Below the pieces are notes generated by a model. That model did not search any database. It saw only the letters and a program-made list of their open reading frames with translations, and was not told where the DNA came from. Shown piece by piece: positions 7,670 to 16,818 of a stretch of 64,000 bases of DNA. Every line of letters starts with the position of its first letter. Position 1 is the stretch's first letter. The translations under genes were made by a program, and so were the position numbers. The stretch covers positions 517,185 to 581,184 of the forward strand of contig JAFEAO010000005.1 of assembly GCA_018266375.1 (NCBI GenBank), read 5' to 3'. Origin of the DNA: Bdellovibrionales bacterium (GTDB lineage: Bacteria > Bdellovibrionota > UBA1018 > CAIMNF01).

Positions 7670-7858
7670 TCGATGAGTTTAGGGCAAGGTGAGTGGATGA
7701 ATCAAGAGGTTTGGATGCAGATTGCCCGCCATCAATGTGACACCAAACCAGGACAAAACGCCAAGCGCATTCCCGAGATCGTGAACTAATCTTTACTTAA
7801 GAACGTAACCCGCGTCGTTATTGTCGGACGGGCCGTCTTCTGGTTCAATAGTATCTAT
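7670..7858. other. Divergent intergenic region
   Basis: This 189-base spacer lies between the OmpA lipoprotein and the YbjQ-repeat gene. TTGTCG (7821-7826) with TTCAAT 17 bases later would start transcription within about 3 bases of the ATG at 7859. No ribosome site precedes that ATG. Nothing else is recognised. Confidence 0.35.
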
Positions 7859-9112
7859 ATGAGCATGATTATCCCTCAGCACAAGCGGGTTTCTGGTTTG
7901 TCCGGCAACGAAATTTTTTGTTTGAACAAGCTCGGCATGAAGCCCGGCCAACTGTGCGTCGGCAACAGCGTCGTCGCGATCGGTGTCGCTCGAGGAATCG
8001 GCGCGGGCTTATCGACTCTGGGTGGCGGCGAAGTCGTCGAAGTCACGAACCTCGTGCATGAAGGCCGTTTGCGCGCTTATAACCGCATGATGGAAGAAGC
8101 CCGCAAGTACGGAGGCGTGGGCTTGACCGGTGTTGAATTTAACGTGGTTAACCACGCGGGTAATCTCGAGTTCATCACGACAGGCTCGACCGTCCATCAA
8201 GCGACGGCAAACCGGCAAATGGCGTTTTCGACCTCGGCGGACGCACAGCAACTTTACTGTCAAAAAGATTCAGGCTTCGAACCGCTTCACTTCGTGTTCG
8301 GGAACGTCGCGTACTCGATCGGTCTCGGCGGCAACATCATGGGCTCGTTCCGGCAGCTCAAGCGCGGCGAAGTGCCTCAATATTCTAAAATCTTTGATGA
8401 AACCCGGCACCTGGCGCTCGAGCGTATCGTTCAAAACGCTAAACAGCATGACGCAAACGCGGTCATCGGGATTCAAACCATGATCTCGCCTTTGATGGGC
8501 ACGCAGGAGATGATGATGGTCGGAACGGCCGCTCATCATCCGCTTCTTGAAAAATACCGCTCAAATCCGGTAACGAGCGACATGACCAACGAAGAGTTGT
8601 GGAACATGGTGAGCTTGGGATACATGCCGCTGAAACTCGTGATGGGAGTGTCGGTCTACTCGATCGGGCTTGCGAGCGGGATCATGTCTATGTTGCAAAG
8701 CTTGGGCGGCGGCGAAGTGAGCGGCCTCACTGAAATCTTGTACGAAGCGCGTGAGAAGGCGCTTGCTCGGATCGAACAGGAAGCCGAACGCTGCGGCGCG
8801 GACGAAGTCATCGGCGTAAAAACGCGTGTCTACGATCTCGGTGGCGGTATGGTGGAATTCATGGTGATCGGTACGGCGGTTAAAAAAATCGAAGGTGCTA
8901 AAACGGAGCACGATGCGCTCCCGCCACAGGCGATCATCCAGGACCGCGACACCTTTGTCGATATCAGCCAGGAAGGCGGTGGGCTCAAACTCACCGGCTC
9001 ATCCGGAATGGCTTCAGCGACGCGTTCGCAGCGAGGACCTCTTGCGATAATTTGGATGATGGTCGTATTTGCGTTTGTGATCATGAAAGTCTTTCTTGGC
9101 ACACACCGGTAG
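7859..9112 (+). CDS. Triple YbjQ/UPF0145-domain protein with C-terminal membrane anchor
   Basis: The 417-residue protein contains three related blocks. Each begins with a GxSVxxIGxxxGI-type strand and continues with LGGGEV, an amphipathic helix (EAREKALARIEQEAE) and a GIQT/GVKT strand: roughly residues 30-120, 135-225 and 260-350. Block two is the most diverged (KRGEVP). YbjQ/UPF0145 domains are often called heavy-metal-binding, but their role is unclear. A hydrophobic helix (IIWMMVVFAFVIMKVFL) ends the protein, so it is probably membrane-tethered with the repeats in the cytoplasm. It overlaps the M48 protease gene by 17 bases. Confidence 0.8.
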   Translation: MSMIIPQHKRVSGLSGNEIFCLNKLGMKPGQLCVGNSVVAIGVARGIGAGLSTLGGGEVVEVTNLVHEGRLRAYNRMMEEARKYGGVGLTGVEFNVVNHAGNLEFITTGSTVHQATANRQMAFSTSADAQQLYCQKDSGFEPLHFVFGNVAYSIGLGGNIMGSFRQLKRGEVPQYSKIFDETRHLALERIVQNAKQHDANAVIGIQTMISPLMGTQEMMMVGTAAHHPLLEKYRSNPVTSDMTNEELWNMVSLGYMPLKLVMGVSVYSIGLASGIMSMLQSLGGGEVSGLTEILYEAREKALARIEQEAERCGADEVIGVKTRVYDLGGGMVEFMVIGTAVKKIEGAKTEHDALPPQAIIQDRDTFVDISQEGGGLKLTGSSGMASATRSQRGPLAIIWMMVVFAFVIMKVFLGTHR

Positions 9113-9866
9113 CTCGAAACTTCTTGGGGTTTTATGGGTTGCTCTCGCATTCGCCTTCACAATGGCGTTCGTGCTCGGTATTCCGTTTTTCGCTAAATCC
9201 GTGCCTTGGAGATACGAAGTCAAACTCGCCGATTACGTCGGCGATCTCCCGGATATGCAAGTGTGCAATGCACCTGAAGGCAAGGCCGCCTTTAAAAAAA
9301 TTATTGATCGTTTGTATCCGGTTATGGATGGAGACAAAGATTTGCCAATCTCGGTTGAAATCGTGAAGGGCAAGGACGTCAACGCGTTTGCCTCCCTCGG
9401 CGGTAAAATCTACGTGTTTGAGGGTTTGATTAAGCAAGCGGAGTCAGGCGAGGAACTCGCGGGAGTACTCGCGCACGAAATCGAGCACGTCCGTCACCGC
9501 CATATTATCCAAGGCGTGTTTATCCGCTTGCTCACGGTTGAGGCGGTCAACCTCGCGCTCGGTCGCACTGGCGGGATGGATCCGAAACTTTTTAGCATGC
9601 TCCTCAACATGCGGTTCGGCCGCGAACAGGAAGAAGAGGCCGACGTCGAAGGCTTGAATCGACTGCAAAAAGCGAAGATCGACGTCTCGGGGTTCAGGAA
9701 GTTTTTCGAACGAATCGAGAATCAAACGAGTCTGCCCGCGATTTTGTCCGATCACCCGTCGCCCGAGAACCGCGCGGAACTTACTAAAAAGTATGACGGA
9801 AGTCCGATCGTCCCGATTTTACGAGAAGGTGAGTGGATGAAGATTCGAAAGATTTGCTCGCACTGA
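9096..9866 (+). CDS. Membrane-anchored M48-family metalloprotease
   Basis: The 256-residue protein has an N-terminal membrane segment (about residues 10-32) and the zinc motif HEIEH (127-131). A downstream EEEAD (around residue 181) supplies the third ligand, as in M48 peptidases. The sequence NAFASLGGKIYVFEG is typical of BepA/LoiP-like enzymes. It is probably a periplasmic quality-control protease. The only start giving a full membrane segment is TTG at 9096, inside the end of the YbjQ gene, so translation is probably coupled. Confidence 0.87.
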   Translation: MAHTGSSKLLGVLWVALAFAFTMAFVLGIPFFAKSVPWRYEVKLADYVGDLPDMQVCNAPEGKAAFKKIIDRLYPVMDGDKDLPISVEIVKGKDVNAFASLGGKIYVFEGLIKQAESGEELAGVLAHEIEHVRHRHIIQGVFIRLLTVEAVNLALGRTGGMDPKLFSMLLNMRFGREQEEEADVEGLNRLQKAKIDVSGFRKFFERIENQTSLPAILSDHPSPENRAELTKKYDGSPIVPILREGEWMKIRKICSH

Positions 9867-9973
9867 ATTATAGGCGCGCGACATGTATGTTCGCCCTAAG
9901 GTTTGAGCAAAACTCCGAGCTATTTCGCACTTTGCCAGGGCCTGTCATGGCCAAAATGTAATAAAATACGGGA

Positions 9974-11044
9974 ATGATGAGTCGTTGGTTGGTGGCGCTG
10001 TGTGTAGTGAATTTCTTGTCGGGTTGCTTCGCGAAAGAAGGAACGGATATGGCAAACGCGGATATGAAAAAGAAAAACGGAGAGCTCCTGAAGAAGCTCA
10101 CCAAAGAACAATTTAAAGTCACTCAGGAATGCGCGACTGAAAACGCATTCAACAACGCGTACTGGAACAACCACGACCCCGGTATCTACGTCGACATCGT
10201 TTCGGGAAAGCCGCTGTTTAGTTCGGCCGACAAGTTTGACTCCGGCACCGGTTGGCCGAGTTTTACTCAACCAATTACCGACGGCGCTGCCGATAAAGAA
10301 GTCGAAGAACTCAAGGATACGAGCCATGGTATGGTTCGCACCGAAGTCAAATCGAAGGCTGGCTCGCATTTAGGGCACCTTTTTGACGACGGCCCGGGCC
10401 CGACCCACAAGCGCTATTGCATCAACTCGGCGTCGCTTCGGTTTATCAACGTCTTGAACCTCGATCGCGAGGGTTACGGAAAGTACTTGAAATTCTTTTC
10501 GCCGGAGCTGATCACGAAGGCAAAAAAAGATCGTGAGGAAAAAATGAAATCAGGAAAATATCAAACCGCTCTTTTAGCCGGCGGTTGCTTTTGGGGCGTC
10601 GAGGACTTGATCCGGAAAATTCCGGGCGTGGTCGAAACGCACGTCGGGTACACCGGTGGCACTACCGAGAACCCGGTTTATGAAGAAGTAAAAAAGGGCA
10701 AGACCGGCCACGCCGAAACCGTGCAGATCATCTATGATCCGGAGAAAGTAAAGTTCACGCAGCTCCTCGATTTCTTCTTCCGTTTGCATGATCCGACCAC
10801 GCTGAATCAGCAGGGCAACGATATCGGTAGTCAGTACCGCTCGGCCATTTTCTACACGACTCCGGCCCAGAAAGAAGAGGCGGAGAAGGTGATTAAAGAA
10901 TGGTCGGCAACCGGACGCTGGAAGAAGCCGATCGTTACGGAAGTGACGGCGGCGAAGCCATTTTATATGGCGGAGTCGTACCATCAGGATTACCTCGTCA
11001 AAAATCCAGACGGGTATACGTGTCATTACTATCGGGAGTTCTGA
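9974..11044 (+). CDS. msrBA: Fused peptide-methionine sulfoxide reductase MsrB-MsrA, lipoprotein
   Basis: The 356-residue protein starts with a lipobox (NFLSGC). An MsrB domain follows (about residues 40-165) with [30 protein letters not shown] and the catalytic Cys in [11 protein letters not shown]. The MsrA domain (about 190-356) has its catalytic Cys in GGCFWGVED, plus GYTGG, GHAE and a C-terminal HQDYL. The CxxC pairs that bind zinc in many MsrB proteins are absent. It should repair both methionine sulfoxide epimers in envelope proteins. TAAAAT (9962-9967) sits 6 bases before the ATG with no clear ribosome site, suggesting a leaderless mRNA. Confidence 0.95.
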   Translation: MMSRWLVALCVVNFLSGCFAKEGTDMANADMKKKNGELLKKLTKEQFKVTQECATENAFNNAYWNNHDPGIYVDIVSGKPLFSSADKFDSGTGWPSFTQPITDGAADKEVEELKDTSHGMVRTEVKSKAGSHLGHLFDDGPGPTHKRYCINSASLRFINVLNLDREGYGKYLKFFSPELITKAKKDREEKMKSGKYQTALLAGGCFWGVEDLIRKIPGVVETHVGYTGGTTENPVYEEVKKGKTGHAETVQIIYDPEKVKFTQLLDFFFRLHDPTTLNQQGNDIGSQYRSAIFYTTPAQKEEAEKVIKEWSATGRWKKPIVTEVTAAKPFYMAESYHQDYLVKNPDGYTCHYYREF

Positions 11045-11052
11045 GGTATCCG

Positions 11053-11076
11053 CTAACTTATTGTTGAGTTGCGCGT
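11053..11076 (+). repeat. Single copy of the TTGTTGAG core element after msrBA
   Basis: CTAACTTATTGTTGAG (11053-11068) followed by TTGCGCGTT lies 8 bases after the msrBA stop. It matches the cores of the long inverted repeats at 12.3 kb (GTACTTTTTGTTGAGGATCGCGTT) and 17.5 kb, but has no inverted partner here. Confidence 0.5.
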
Positions 11077-11131
11077 TATGACCGATCGGTATGCTTGCGC
11101 GGTTATCGTGTCAGTGTAGAATTATATCTAT

Positions 11132-12277
11132 ATGATTAGCTTCGAACTTTCCGACGACCAAAAAGCGCTCCAAGAACTTGCTCGCAAATTTGCCAAGGAA
11201 GAAATGATTCCGAAGGCCGAGCACCACGACCACACTGGCGAGTTTCCTCGTGAAGTGATCAAGAAGGCGTGGGAACTCGGTTTGATGAACACCCACATTC
11301 CGGCTGACTGCGGCGGTATGGGATTGGGCGTTCTGGACGGCATCATCATCACCGAAGAACTCGCGTACGGTTGTACCGGCATCGCGACCGCGATGGAAGC
11401 AAACGGCCTCGCTTCCGCACCTGTCATCATCGCGGGTAACGACGCACAGAAAAAAGAATTCTTAGGCGCGCTCATTAACGAACCGAAGTTTGCCGCTTAT
11501 TGCGTAACTGAGCCGGGCGCGGGATCGGACGTTGCGGGCATCACGACGACGGCTAAGAAAGTCGGCGACGAATACATTATTAACGGCGCGAAGATGTGGA
11601 TTACGAATGCATCGGTTGCGGATTGGTACTTCGTTCTCGCGTATACCGATCAGACTCAAAAACACAAAGGAATGTCGGGCTTCATCGTTCCACGCAGCAC
11701 TCCGGGCATCACCGTCGGCCGCAAAGAAGATAACTTGGGCCAACGCGCCTCGGATACTCGCGGTCTGACGTTTGAGAACGTAAAAATCCCGGCTAAATAC
11801 TTGCTCGGCCGCGAAGGCGATGGTTTCAAAATCGCGATGGGCGCATTCGACCACACCCGTCCGATGGTTTCGGCCGCGGCGGTGGGACTTGCGCGTCGTG
11901 CGATGGACGAAGCGGTTAACTACGCGACCACTCGTAAAACTTTCGGTCAGCCGATTGCAGGCTACCAGTCAATCAGCTTCATGATCGCCGACATGGCGAT
12001 GGAAATCGAGGCCGCTCGCTACCTCGTGTGGCGCGCCGGTTGGGAGATCGATAGCGGCCGTCGTAACACCAAGTACGCGGCATTCAGTAAAGCATTCGCA
12101 GCGGATATGGCAATGCGTGTGGCAACTAACGCTGTTCAGGTGTTCGGTGGGTACGGTTACTCGAAGGAATATCCGGTCGAGAAACTCATGCGCGACGCGA
12201 AGATCTACCAGATCTATGAAGGGACTTCGCAGATCCAGCGCCTCATCATCGCAAAAGAAATCTTCGATCGAAAATAA
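11132..12277 (+). CDS. Acyl-CoA dehydrogenase
   Basis: This is a full-length 381-residue member of the short/medium-chain acyl-CoA dehydrogenase family. It has [13 protein letters not shown] (FAD and substrate binding), [32 protein letters not shown] and the catalytic Glu in [14 protein letters not shown]. It catalyses the first oxidation of fatty-acid or branched-chain acyl-CoA, passing electrons to ETF. No other beta-oxidation gene is nearby. TAGAAT (11117-11122) lies 9 bases before the ATG and there is no ribosome site. Confidence 0.95.
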   Translation: MISFELSDDQKALQELARKFAKEEMIPKAEHHDHTGEFPREVIKKAWELGLMNTHIPADCGGMGLGVLDGIIITEELAYGCTGIATAMEANGLASAPVIIAGNDAQKKEFLGALINEPKFAAYCVTEPGAGSDVAGITTTAKKVGDEYIINGAKMWITNASVADWYFVLAYTDQTQKHKGMSGFIVPRSTPGITVGRKEDNLGQRASDTRGLTFENVKIPAKYLLGREGDGFKIAMGAFDHTRPMVSAAAVGLARRAMDEAVNYATTRKTFGQPIAGYQSISFMIADMAMEIEAARYLVWRAGWEIDSGRRNTKYAAFSKAFAADMAMRVATNAVQVFGGYGYSKEYPVEKLMRDAKIYQIYEGTSQIQRLIIAKEIFDRK

Positions 12278-12287
12278 AGGTCACAAT

Positions 12288-12437
12288 AAAGGTCACCCCG
12301 TACTTTTTGTTGAGGATCGCGTTAAGTAAATGAAAAGGCAAGCGGCCTGCGTGAGAACGCTGGCCGTTTTTGCTTCAAGCTGTCTTAAATTCGGATTTGT
12401 CGACGCGATCCTCAACAAAAAGTACGGGGTGACCTTT
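12288..12437. repeat. Long inverted repeat (35-bp perfect arms) between convergent genes
   Basis: The arms at 12288-12322 and 12403-12437 are perfect reverse complements, beginning AAAGGTCACCCCGTAC and ending TGAGGATCGCGT. They enclose an 80-base loop. Each strand ends in a GACCTTTT-type run, so it could be a two-way terminator for the acyl-CoA dehydrogenase and rsgA genes. The right arm overlaps the rsgA stop. Each arm contains ACTTTTTGTTGAG, the core shared with 17449-17537. AAAGGTCAC also occurs once more just before the left arm. Confidence 0.85.
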
Positions 12438-13327
12438 TAGCGGCCCTCGTCTTCGAGTGCAGACTTAATCTTCAAGTAGTTCTGATATCTCGGCATATGG
12501 TCGTAGGGCTCATGCTTGAGTTGCAGGTCGTACAGTTCCGGAAAGAACTGAATCAACTGCTCGCCATCGATATTGTGCAGGCCAAACTCTTTGATGCCGG
12601 GAGTATCGATAAATCGTGTTCCATCCGCGGTTTCGAGCATCAGGCTAACGGTCGTCGTGTGTTTACCCTTGCCGGTGGCTTTACTGATTTCTCCGACCTT
12701 TCCGAATACCGATCCAAAGAGTTGATGGAGGAGTGAGGTCTTGCCCACTCCCGAGTGACCGCAGAACACCGAGACTTTGTGTTTCAAAAAGGTCTGTAGC
12801 ACATCGATGCCCGTGCCGTTTTTTGTCGAGACCGGAAAACATTGCACTCCGATGTCGCGATAGAGCCCCCAAGGGACGTCGTTGGCATCACTACGCAAAT
12901 CGAGCTTGTTGATTACGAGTACGGGTTTGATCTCCGCTTGCTCGATCGCGACCAAAAATCGGTCGACGAGGCCGGGCGAAAACACCGGATCCGCGTACGC
13001 CGTAACGATCACGACGTTGTCGAGATTGGCGGCAATAGTGTGCAATATTTTACCTTCACGACCCGGAGCCCGACGCTGAATGGAATTGCGGCGATCGTAA
13101 ATCTCTTCGATCACTCCGTCGCGAGATCCCAAGACCTTCACTTCCACGCGATCACCGGGAGCAACCGGCGATCGTTCGCGCCATTCTTGCTTCTCTTGAT
13201 CGATGACTTGAGCGCGGCGGTAAGTGCAAAGTAGTTTTTTGCGTTCCTCGCCGGGCTGGAGTTCGCCGTCCATGAGGACCTTGGCCATTTTTGGGAACAC
13301 TTCGCTGACCACGCCGGTTTGTTTCAT
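12437..13327 (-). CDS. rsgA: Ribosome small-subunit-dependent GTPase A, zinc site lost
   Basis: The 296-residue protein has the circularly permuted GTPase order: NKLD (140-143), then GHSGVGKTS (190-198), GKHTTT (221-226) and DTPG (241-244), after an N-terminal OB-fold region. RsgA helps mature the 30S subunit. In the C-terminal part, where family members have a Cys-Cys-His-Cys zinc site, this protein reads LYDLQLKHEPYDH, with only the histidine region kept. A GGAGAA ribosome site precedes the ATG at 13327. It follows a methyltransferase gene by 12 bases in the same direction. Confidence 0.93.
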   Translation of the reverse strand: MKQTGVVSEVFPKMAKVLMDGELQPGEERKKLLCTYRRAQVIDQEKQEWRERSPVAPGDRVEVKVLGSRDGVIEEIYDRRNSIQRRAPGREGKILHTIAANLDNVVIVTAYADPVFSPGLVDRFLVAIEQAEIKPVLVINKLDLRSDANDVPWGLYRDIGVQCFPVSTKNGTGIDVLQTFLKHKVSVFCGHSGVGKTSLLHQLFGSVFGKVGEISKATGKGKHTTTVSLMLETADGTRFIDTPGIKEFGLHNIDGEQLIQFFPELYDLQLKHEPYDHMPRYQNYLKIKSALEDEGR

Positions 13328-13339
13328 TGGGTTCTCCGA

Positions 13340-14056
13340 TTACTTTTCGGGCCGCTGCGCGAGAATGCCCACCACTTTAATGCCTTGATCGCTGTATTCT
13401 TTGTACGCTTTGATTTTGAAATCTTTCAAGCCCTCTTTGAGGTCCGAAGGTTTTACTAAAAATTCATCCGGAATGCTTGATTTACGTTTCGAAGAAGTAT
13501 CGACCACGCGATTGTAAAACATGATGTAGCCGCCCTTGCGGACCGAGGCTTTGAATTTCGGTATGAGGGCTTTCGAATAAAAGAGCGAGACCAGGACGAA
13601 GTCATAGTAGTCTTCCGGAAAAGAATATTTACTGAGATCGGCTAAGATCGTTTTGATCATAACCTTTTGTTGCTTGGCTTCGCCGAGAGTTTTCTCGATC
13701 GCGACGTCCGAGATGTCGTTGCCGTCGACTTCAAATCCTTTCTTGGCGAGGAAGATCGCGTTCCGCCCTTCGCCCATCGCCGGAACAAAAGCACGTCCCT
13801 TCGGAATGAGATGAATATAGTCTTTGAGAAAACTCACCGGATCTTTTTCAAGTCCGTGATTTTTGTCGCGGTAAAAACTGTCCCACACGGATTTATCTTC
13901 GTCGGCGCTCTCGCCGGTGATTGCTTCGTAACTCACTTTATCGGAATTCTCGCCACGAATCGGCCCCGCGAGTAGCGCGCTGCTGTATAGCGCGTAACCC
14001 AGCACCGAGCCGAGCAAGATTATCAAAGCGCCAAAATTTTTTTCACGAAATTTCAT
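13340..14056 (-). CDS. Membrane-anchored SAM-dependent methyltransferase
   Basis: The 238-residue protein has an N-terminal hydrophobic segment (about residues 10-28: LIILLGSVLGYALYSSALLAG). A class I methyltransferase domain follows with AFVPAMGEGRNAIFLAKKGF (motif I), VDGNDISDVAI (motif II) and YDFVLVSLFYSK. It resembles the TehB/thiopurine group, which methylates small molecules. The substrate is unknown. It is the first gene of a two-gene unit with rsgA. Confidence 0.78.
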   Translation of the reverse strand: MKFREKNFGALIILLGSVLGYALYSSALLAGPIRGENSDKVSYEAITGESADEDKSVWDSFYRDKNHGLEKDPVSFLKDYIHLIPKGRAFVPAMGEGRNAIFLAKKGFEVDGNDISDVAIEKTLGEAKQQKVMIKTILADLSKYSFPEDYYDFVLVSLFYSKALIPKFKASVRKGGYIMFYNRVVDTSSKRKSSIPDEFLVKPSDLKEGLKDFKIKAYKEYSDQGIKVVGILAQRPEK

Positions 14057-14079
14057 CCTTCATATCAGAGTAAGTGATT

Positions 14080-14085
14080 TATAAT
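14080..14085 (+). promoter_or_regulatory. Perfect TATAAT -10 upstream of the PilZ gene
   Basis: TATAAT lies 32 bases before the ATG at 14118. No convincing -35 hexamer is seen. Confidence 0.35.
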
Positions 14086-14117
14086 ACCTCAGCAACACTC
14101 GAGGCGACCGTCAAAAA

Positions 14118-14972
14118 ATGATCACTTTACCGCTCACCGTAAAAAACCGAAATAAAGGAACAGGAATCGCCTTCGCTAATGCATTGGGACCGTCGCAAGA
14201 AAGACAAACGTTGAACCAGATCCGCTGCCCTAAGATGCTTTTGCTCTTCACTTTTTTCATGATCGGTTTCCCGGTCTTCTATCTCCTTTTTGCGTCCTTT
14301 ATTTTCGAACTTAATTCGCAGGGGATTCTCAACGTCGTGCTTTCTCCGTTGTTTTATCTCGCCTCGTTTACCTGGGTCGTGACTGGCGTGGGCCTTCAGA
14401 GAATGCGTCATTGGTCGTGGTATGCGTTCGGATTCGCGCAGTTCTTTTCTTTGTACTTGAACGCGTTGAACCTTGTCCAGTATAGTCACTCGCAGTTTAA
14501 GGGGCTCGCGTTCATTGCTACGCTCCTAATTCAGTATTACGCGTTCCAGGTGGTGTCGCGCCACTTGCGCGTTCCGTTCTTGTTCCCCTACATCCGTTGG
14601 TGGGAGAGCGGGATCGCGGGAATAAACAACCTCCCGATCGAAGTGCTCCACATGAGTTCGGTCACCGGGATGTCGAAAGCGCAGATGCTCGATATTAGCC
14701 TAAAAGGCTGCTTTATCAAGTCGCCGTTCGATTTCGAACCCTTCGAGAAAATCCGAATTCGCCTCGATTCTTTCGGCCACCAAGTCGACGTCTCGGGTTA
14801 CGTGGTGTGGAGTGCCCGGAGTACGGTGACGCACCCGAAGGGCATCGGTGTCCAGTTTGTCGATCTCGACCGGCACAAGCGCCGCAAGATGAAAGTCATT
14901 ACCAGTCGCTTTATCAAACAACGAGATGAGTACGCTCATGCCAACAAAAAACTATCTCGAAAAAGCGCTTGA
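14118..14972 (+). CDS. Multi-pass membrane protein with C-terminal PilZ domain
   Basis: The 284-residue protein has about four hydrophobic segments between residues 35 and 155. A PilZ-like beta-barrel follows (about 190-265) with MLDISLKGCFIKS, IRIRLDSFGHQVDVSGYVVW and GIGVQFVDLD. PilZ domains bind cyclic di-GMP, but the usual RxxxR motif just ahead of the DxSxxG motif is not evident, so binding is uncertain. The first 35 residues are hydrophilic, and a later start is possible. The 3' end overlaps tadA by 47 bases. Confidence 0.75.
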   Translation: MITLPLTVKNRNKGTGIAFANALGPSQERQTLNQIRCPKMLLLFTFFMIGFPVFYLLFASFIFELNSQGILNVVLSPLFYLASFTWVVTGVGLQRMRHWSWYAFGFAQFFSLYLNALNLVQYSHSQFKGLAFIATLLIQYYAFQVVSRHLRVPFLFPYIRWWESGIAGINNLPIEVLHMSSVTGMSKAQMLDISLKGCFIKSPFDFEPFEKIRIRLDSFGHQVDVSGYVVWSARSTVTHPKGIGVQFVDLDRHKRRKMKVITSRFIKQRDEYAHANKKLSRKSA

Positions 14973-15390
14973 GCTTGCCCGCGAAGCCGCACTCGACGAC
15001 GAAGTGCCCGTGGGTGCCGTGATCGTTCATGACGGGAAGATCGTCGGCGAAGGCCGCAACACTCGCGAGAGAGATCAAAACCCGCTGAAACACGCCGAGC
15101 TCATTGCCATTGAAAACGCCGCACGTACCGTCGGTAGTTGGCGTCTCATCGACTGCGATTTGTACGTGACCCTCGAGCCGTGCCCGATGTGCTTGGCGGC
15201 GTGCCAACAGTCGCGCGTGCGTAAGGTTGTGTATGGTGCCAAAGACGGGAAGGGTGGCGCGATTTGTCTTGGCTACCACATCTACAAGGACCCCAAGGTC
15301 AATCATCGCTTCGAAGTCGTTTATGAACCCAATGAAGAATGCTCGAGCGTTCTCTCGCAGTTTTTCGCCGCCAAACGCAGGAAGAAGTAG
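14926..15390 (+). CDS. tadA: tRNA-specific adenosine deaminase
   Basis: The 154-residue protein has the zinc-deaminase motifs HAE (KHAELIAIENA) and PCPMC (TLEPCPMCLAACQQSRV), which give the His, Glu and two Cys of the active site, plus EVPVGAVIV. TadA converts A34 to inosine in tRNA-Arg(ACG). ATG at 14926 or 14938 could be the start; both lie inside the PilZ gene. The C-terminal KRRKK tail is basic, as expected for tRNA binding. Confidence 0.92.
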   Translation: MSTLMPTKNYLEKALELAREAALDDEVPVGAVIVHDGKIVGEGRNTRERDQNPLKHAELIAIENAARTVGSWRLIDCDLYVTLEPCPMCLAACQQSRVRKVVYGAKDGKGGAICLGYHIYKDPKVNHRFEVVYEPNEECSSVLSQFFAAKRRKK

Positions 15391-15401
15391 TGATTCCCCA
15401 T

Positions 15402-15475
15402 CGAGCTAGTGATCACTCATTCCTGCGAACTAGCGAGGACGTGCGGCCCTCGAACTAGCAGTGGCGCGCGGCCCT
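15402..15475 (+). repeat. Three-unit degenerate tandem repeat (24-25 bp)
   Basis: Units at 15426-15450 and 15451-15475 both begin CGAACTAGC and end GCGGCCCT. A more diverged 24-base unit (CGAGCTAGTG...) occupies 15402-15425. The repeat fills the gap between tadA and the ampG-like gene. It has no recognised function. Confidence 0.6.
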
Positions 15476-15496
15476 GATTCCATTTAAACTTTAAGC

Positions 15497-16750
15497 ATGG
15501 GTCCACGTCTTTGGATTGTGCATTTGCTGCTCGGATTTTCTAGCGGGTTGCCGCTCCTTCTGACGGCATCGACGCTTCAAGTTTGGATGACGGAGCTCGG
15601 TGTGCCACTGGCCATTATCGGCGGTCTTGCTTCCGTCGGGCTTCCTTACAATTTTAAGTTCGTGTGGTCGCCGTTCATCGATCGCTTTCCGCTGCCTTTT
15701 CTCACCCGTCGTCGGGGTTGGATGGTGCTCATCCAAGTTTTGATGATGCTTGCGATCGCGGGTCTTGGTTTTACGCATCCCGAGCAATCGGTGGTAATCA
15801 CGTTCGCGGTGGCGGCACTCGTTGCGTTTCTCTCCGCGACTCAAGATATTTTGATCGACGCTTACCGCCGGGAAAACCTGCCGGACGAGAAGATGGGCTA
15901 CGGCCTCTCGCTCTACACCACGGGCTACCGTCTGGCGATGCTTGTTGCGGGTGCCGTGGCGCTTTGGAGTATGCAGGCGTACCAACTGAGTTGGCCCACG
16001 GTTTATACCGGCCTTGCCGCCTGCGTTTTGATCGGCATTTTTGCGGCTTTGATCGCGCCTGAAAGCGCGGATGCGACAGCGCAAACGCCGAAGACATTTG
16101 AGGAAGCCATCGTCGGTCCTTTCAAGCAACTCTTCTCGACTAAAAATATTTGGCTCATTCTCGTGTTCCTGCTTTTGTACAAGCTCGGTGACAATTTATC
16201 GAGCTCGATGACCGCACCATTTGTGATCAAGCACGGCTACACCAAAGGCGACTACGCGAAGCTTGTCAAAGGCGTGGGCTTACTCTCGACTCTCGCGGGC
16301 GTTTACGTCGGCGCTTGGGTCATGGAAAAGATTACGATCGCACGTTCGCTATGGGTGTTCGGCGTGCTTCAAGCGATAGCGATCTTGAGTCTGTACTGGC
16401 TCGCGCAAGATTCTCGGGTGGCTTACATGCTTCCGTATGACGTGATCAAACAGAAACTTTGGTTTCTGAGTTTCGCGATCTTTTGTGAGATGTTTACGGC
16501 GGGGATGGCGGTACCGGCGTTCAATACTTTCGTGGCGCTCTTAACGGACCGCAAATTTACGGCCACTCAGTATGCGCTTTTGACGAGTTTGGTGGCCCTC
16601 CCGCGCACTCTATTATCTACTCCGTCGGGCTGGATTGCCGGCCAGTTGGGGTGGGAGAACTACTTCCTCTTCTGCGTTCTTACGACTATTCCAGGCCTTT
16701 TCCTGCTCTCGAAGGTCGCTCCTTGGAATAAAAACGCAGCAAATTCATAG
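15497..16750 (+). CDS. MFS permease, AmpG-like muropeptide transporter
   Basis: The 417-residue protein has about 12 hydrophobic segments. Its AmpG-type features include an N-terminal GFSSGLPLLLTASTL, LPYNFKFVWSPFIDR, a TRRRGW cytoplasmic loop and SATQDILIDAYRRE. AmpG imports anhydro-muropeptides for cell-wall recycling, which fits a Gram-negative host. The product is on the short side for the family but covers it. It is a single gene with no clear ribosome site before the ATG at 15497. Confidence 0.85.
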   Translation: MGPRLWIVHLLLGFSSGLPLLLTASTLQVWMTELGVPLAIIGGLASVGLPYNFKFVWSPFIDRFPLPFLTRRRGWMVLIQVLMMLAIAGLGFTHPEQSVVITFAVAALVAFLSATQDILIDAYRRENLPDEKMGYGLSLYTTGYRLAMLVAGAVALWSMQAYQLSWPTVYTGLAACVLIGIFAALIAPESADATAQTPKTFEEAIVGPFKQLFSTKNIWLILVFLLLYKLGDNLSSSMTAPFVIKHGYTKGDYAKLVKGVGLLSTLAGVYVGAWVMEKITIARSLWVFGVLQAIAILSLYWLAQDSRVAYMLPYDVIKQKLWFLSFAIFCEMFTAGMAVPAFNTFVALLTDRKFTATQYALLTSLVALPRTLLSTPSGWIAGQLGWENYFLFCVLTTIPGLFLLSKVAPWNKNAANS

Positions 16751-16818
16751 AGTTAATGAGCGTCAAGAAACTACTAAAAACCGCTTAATTTAGTCAGAAA
16801 TTAGGCCGATAATAGGAT

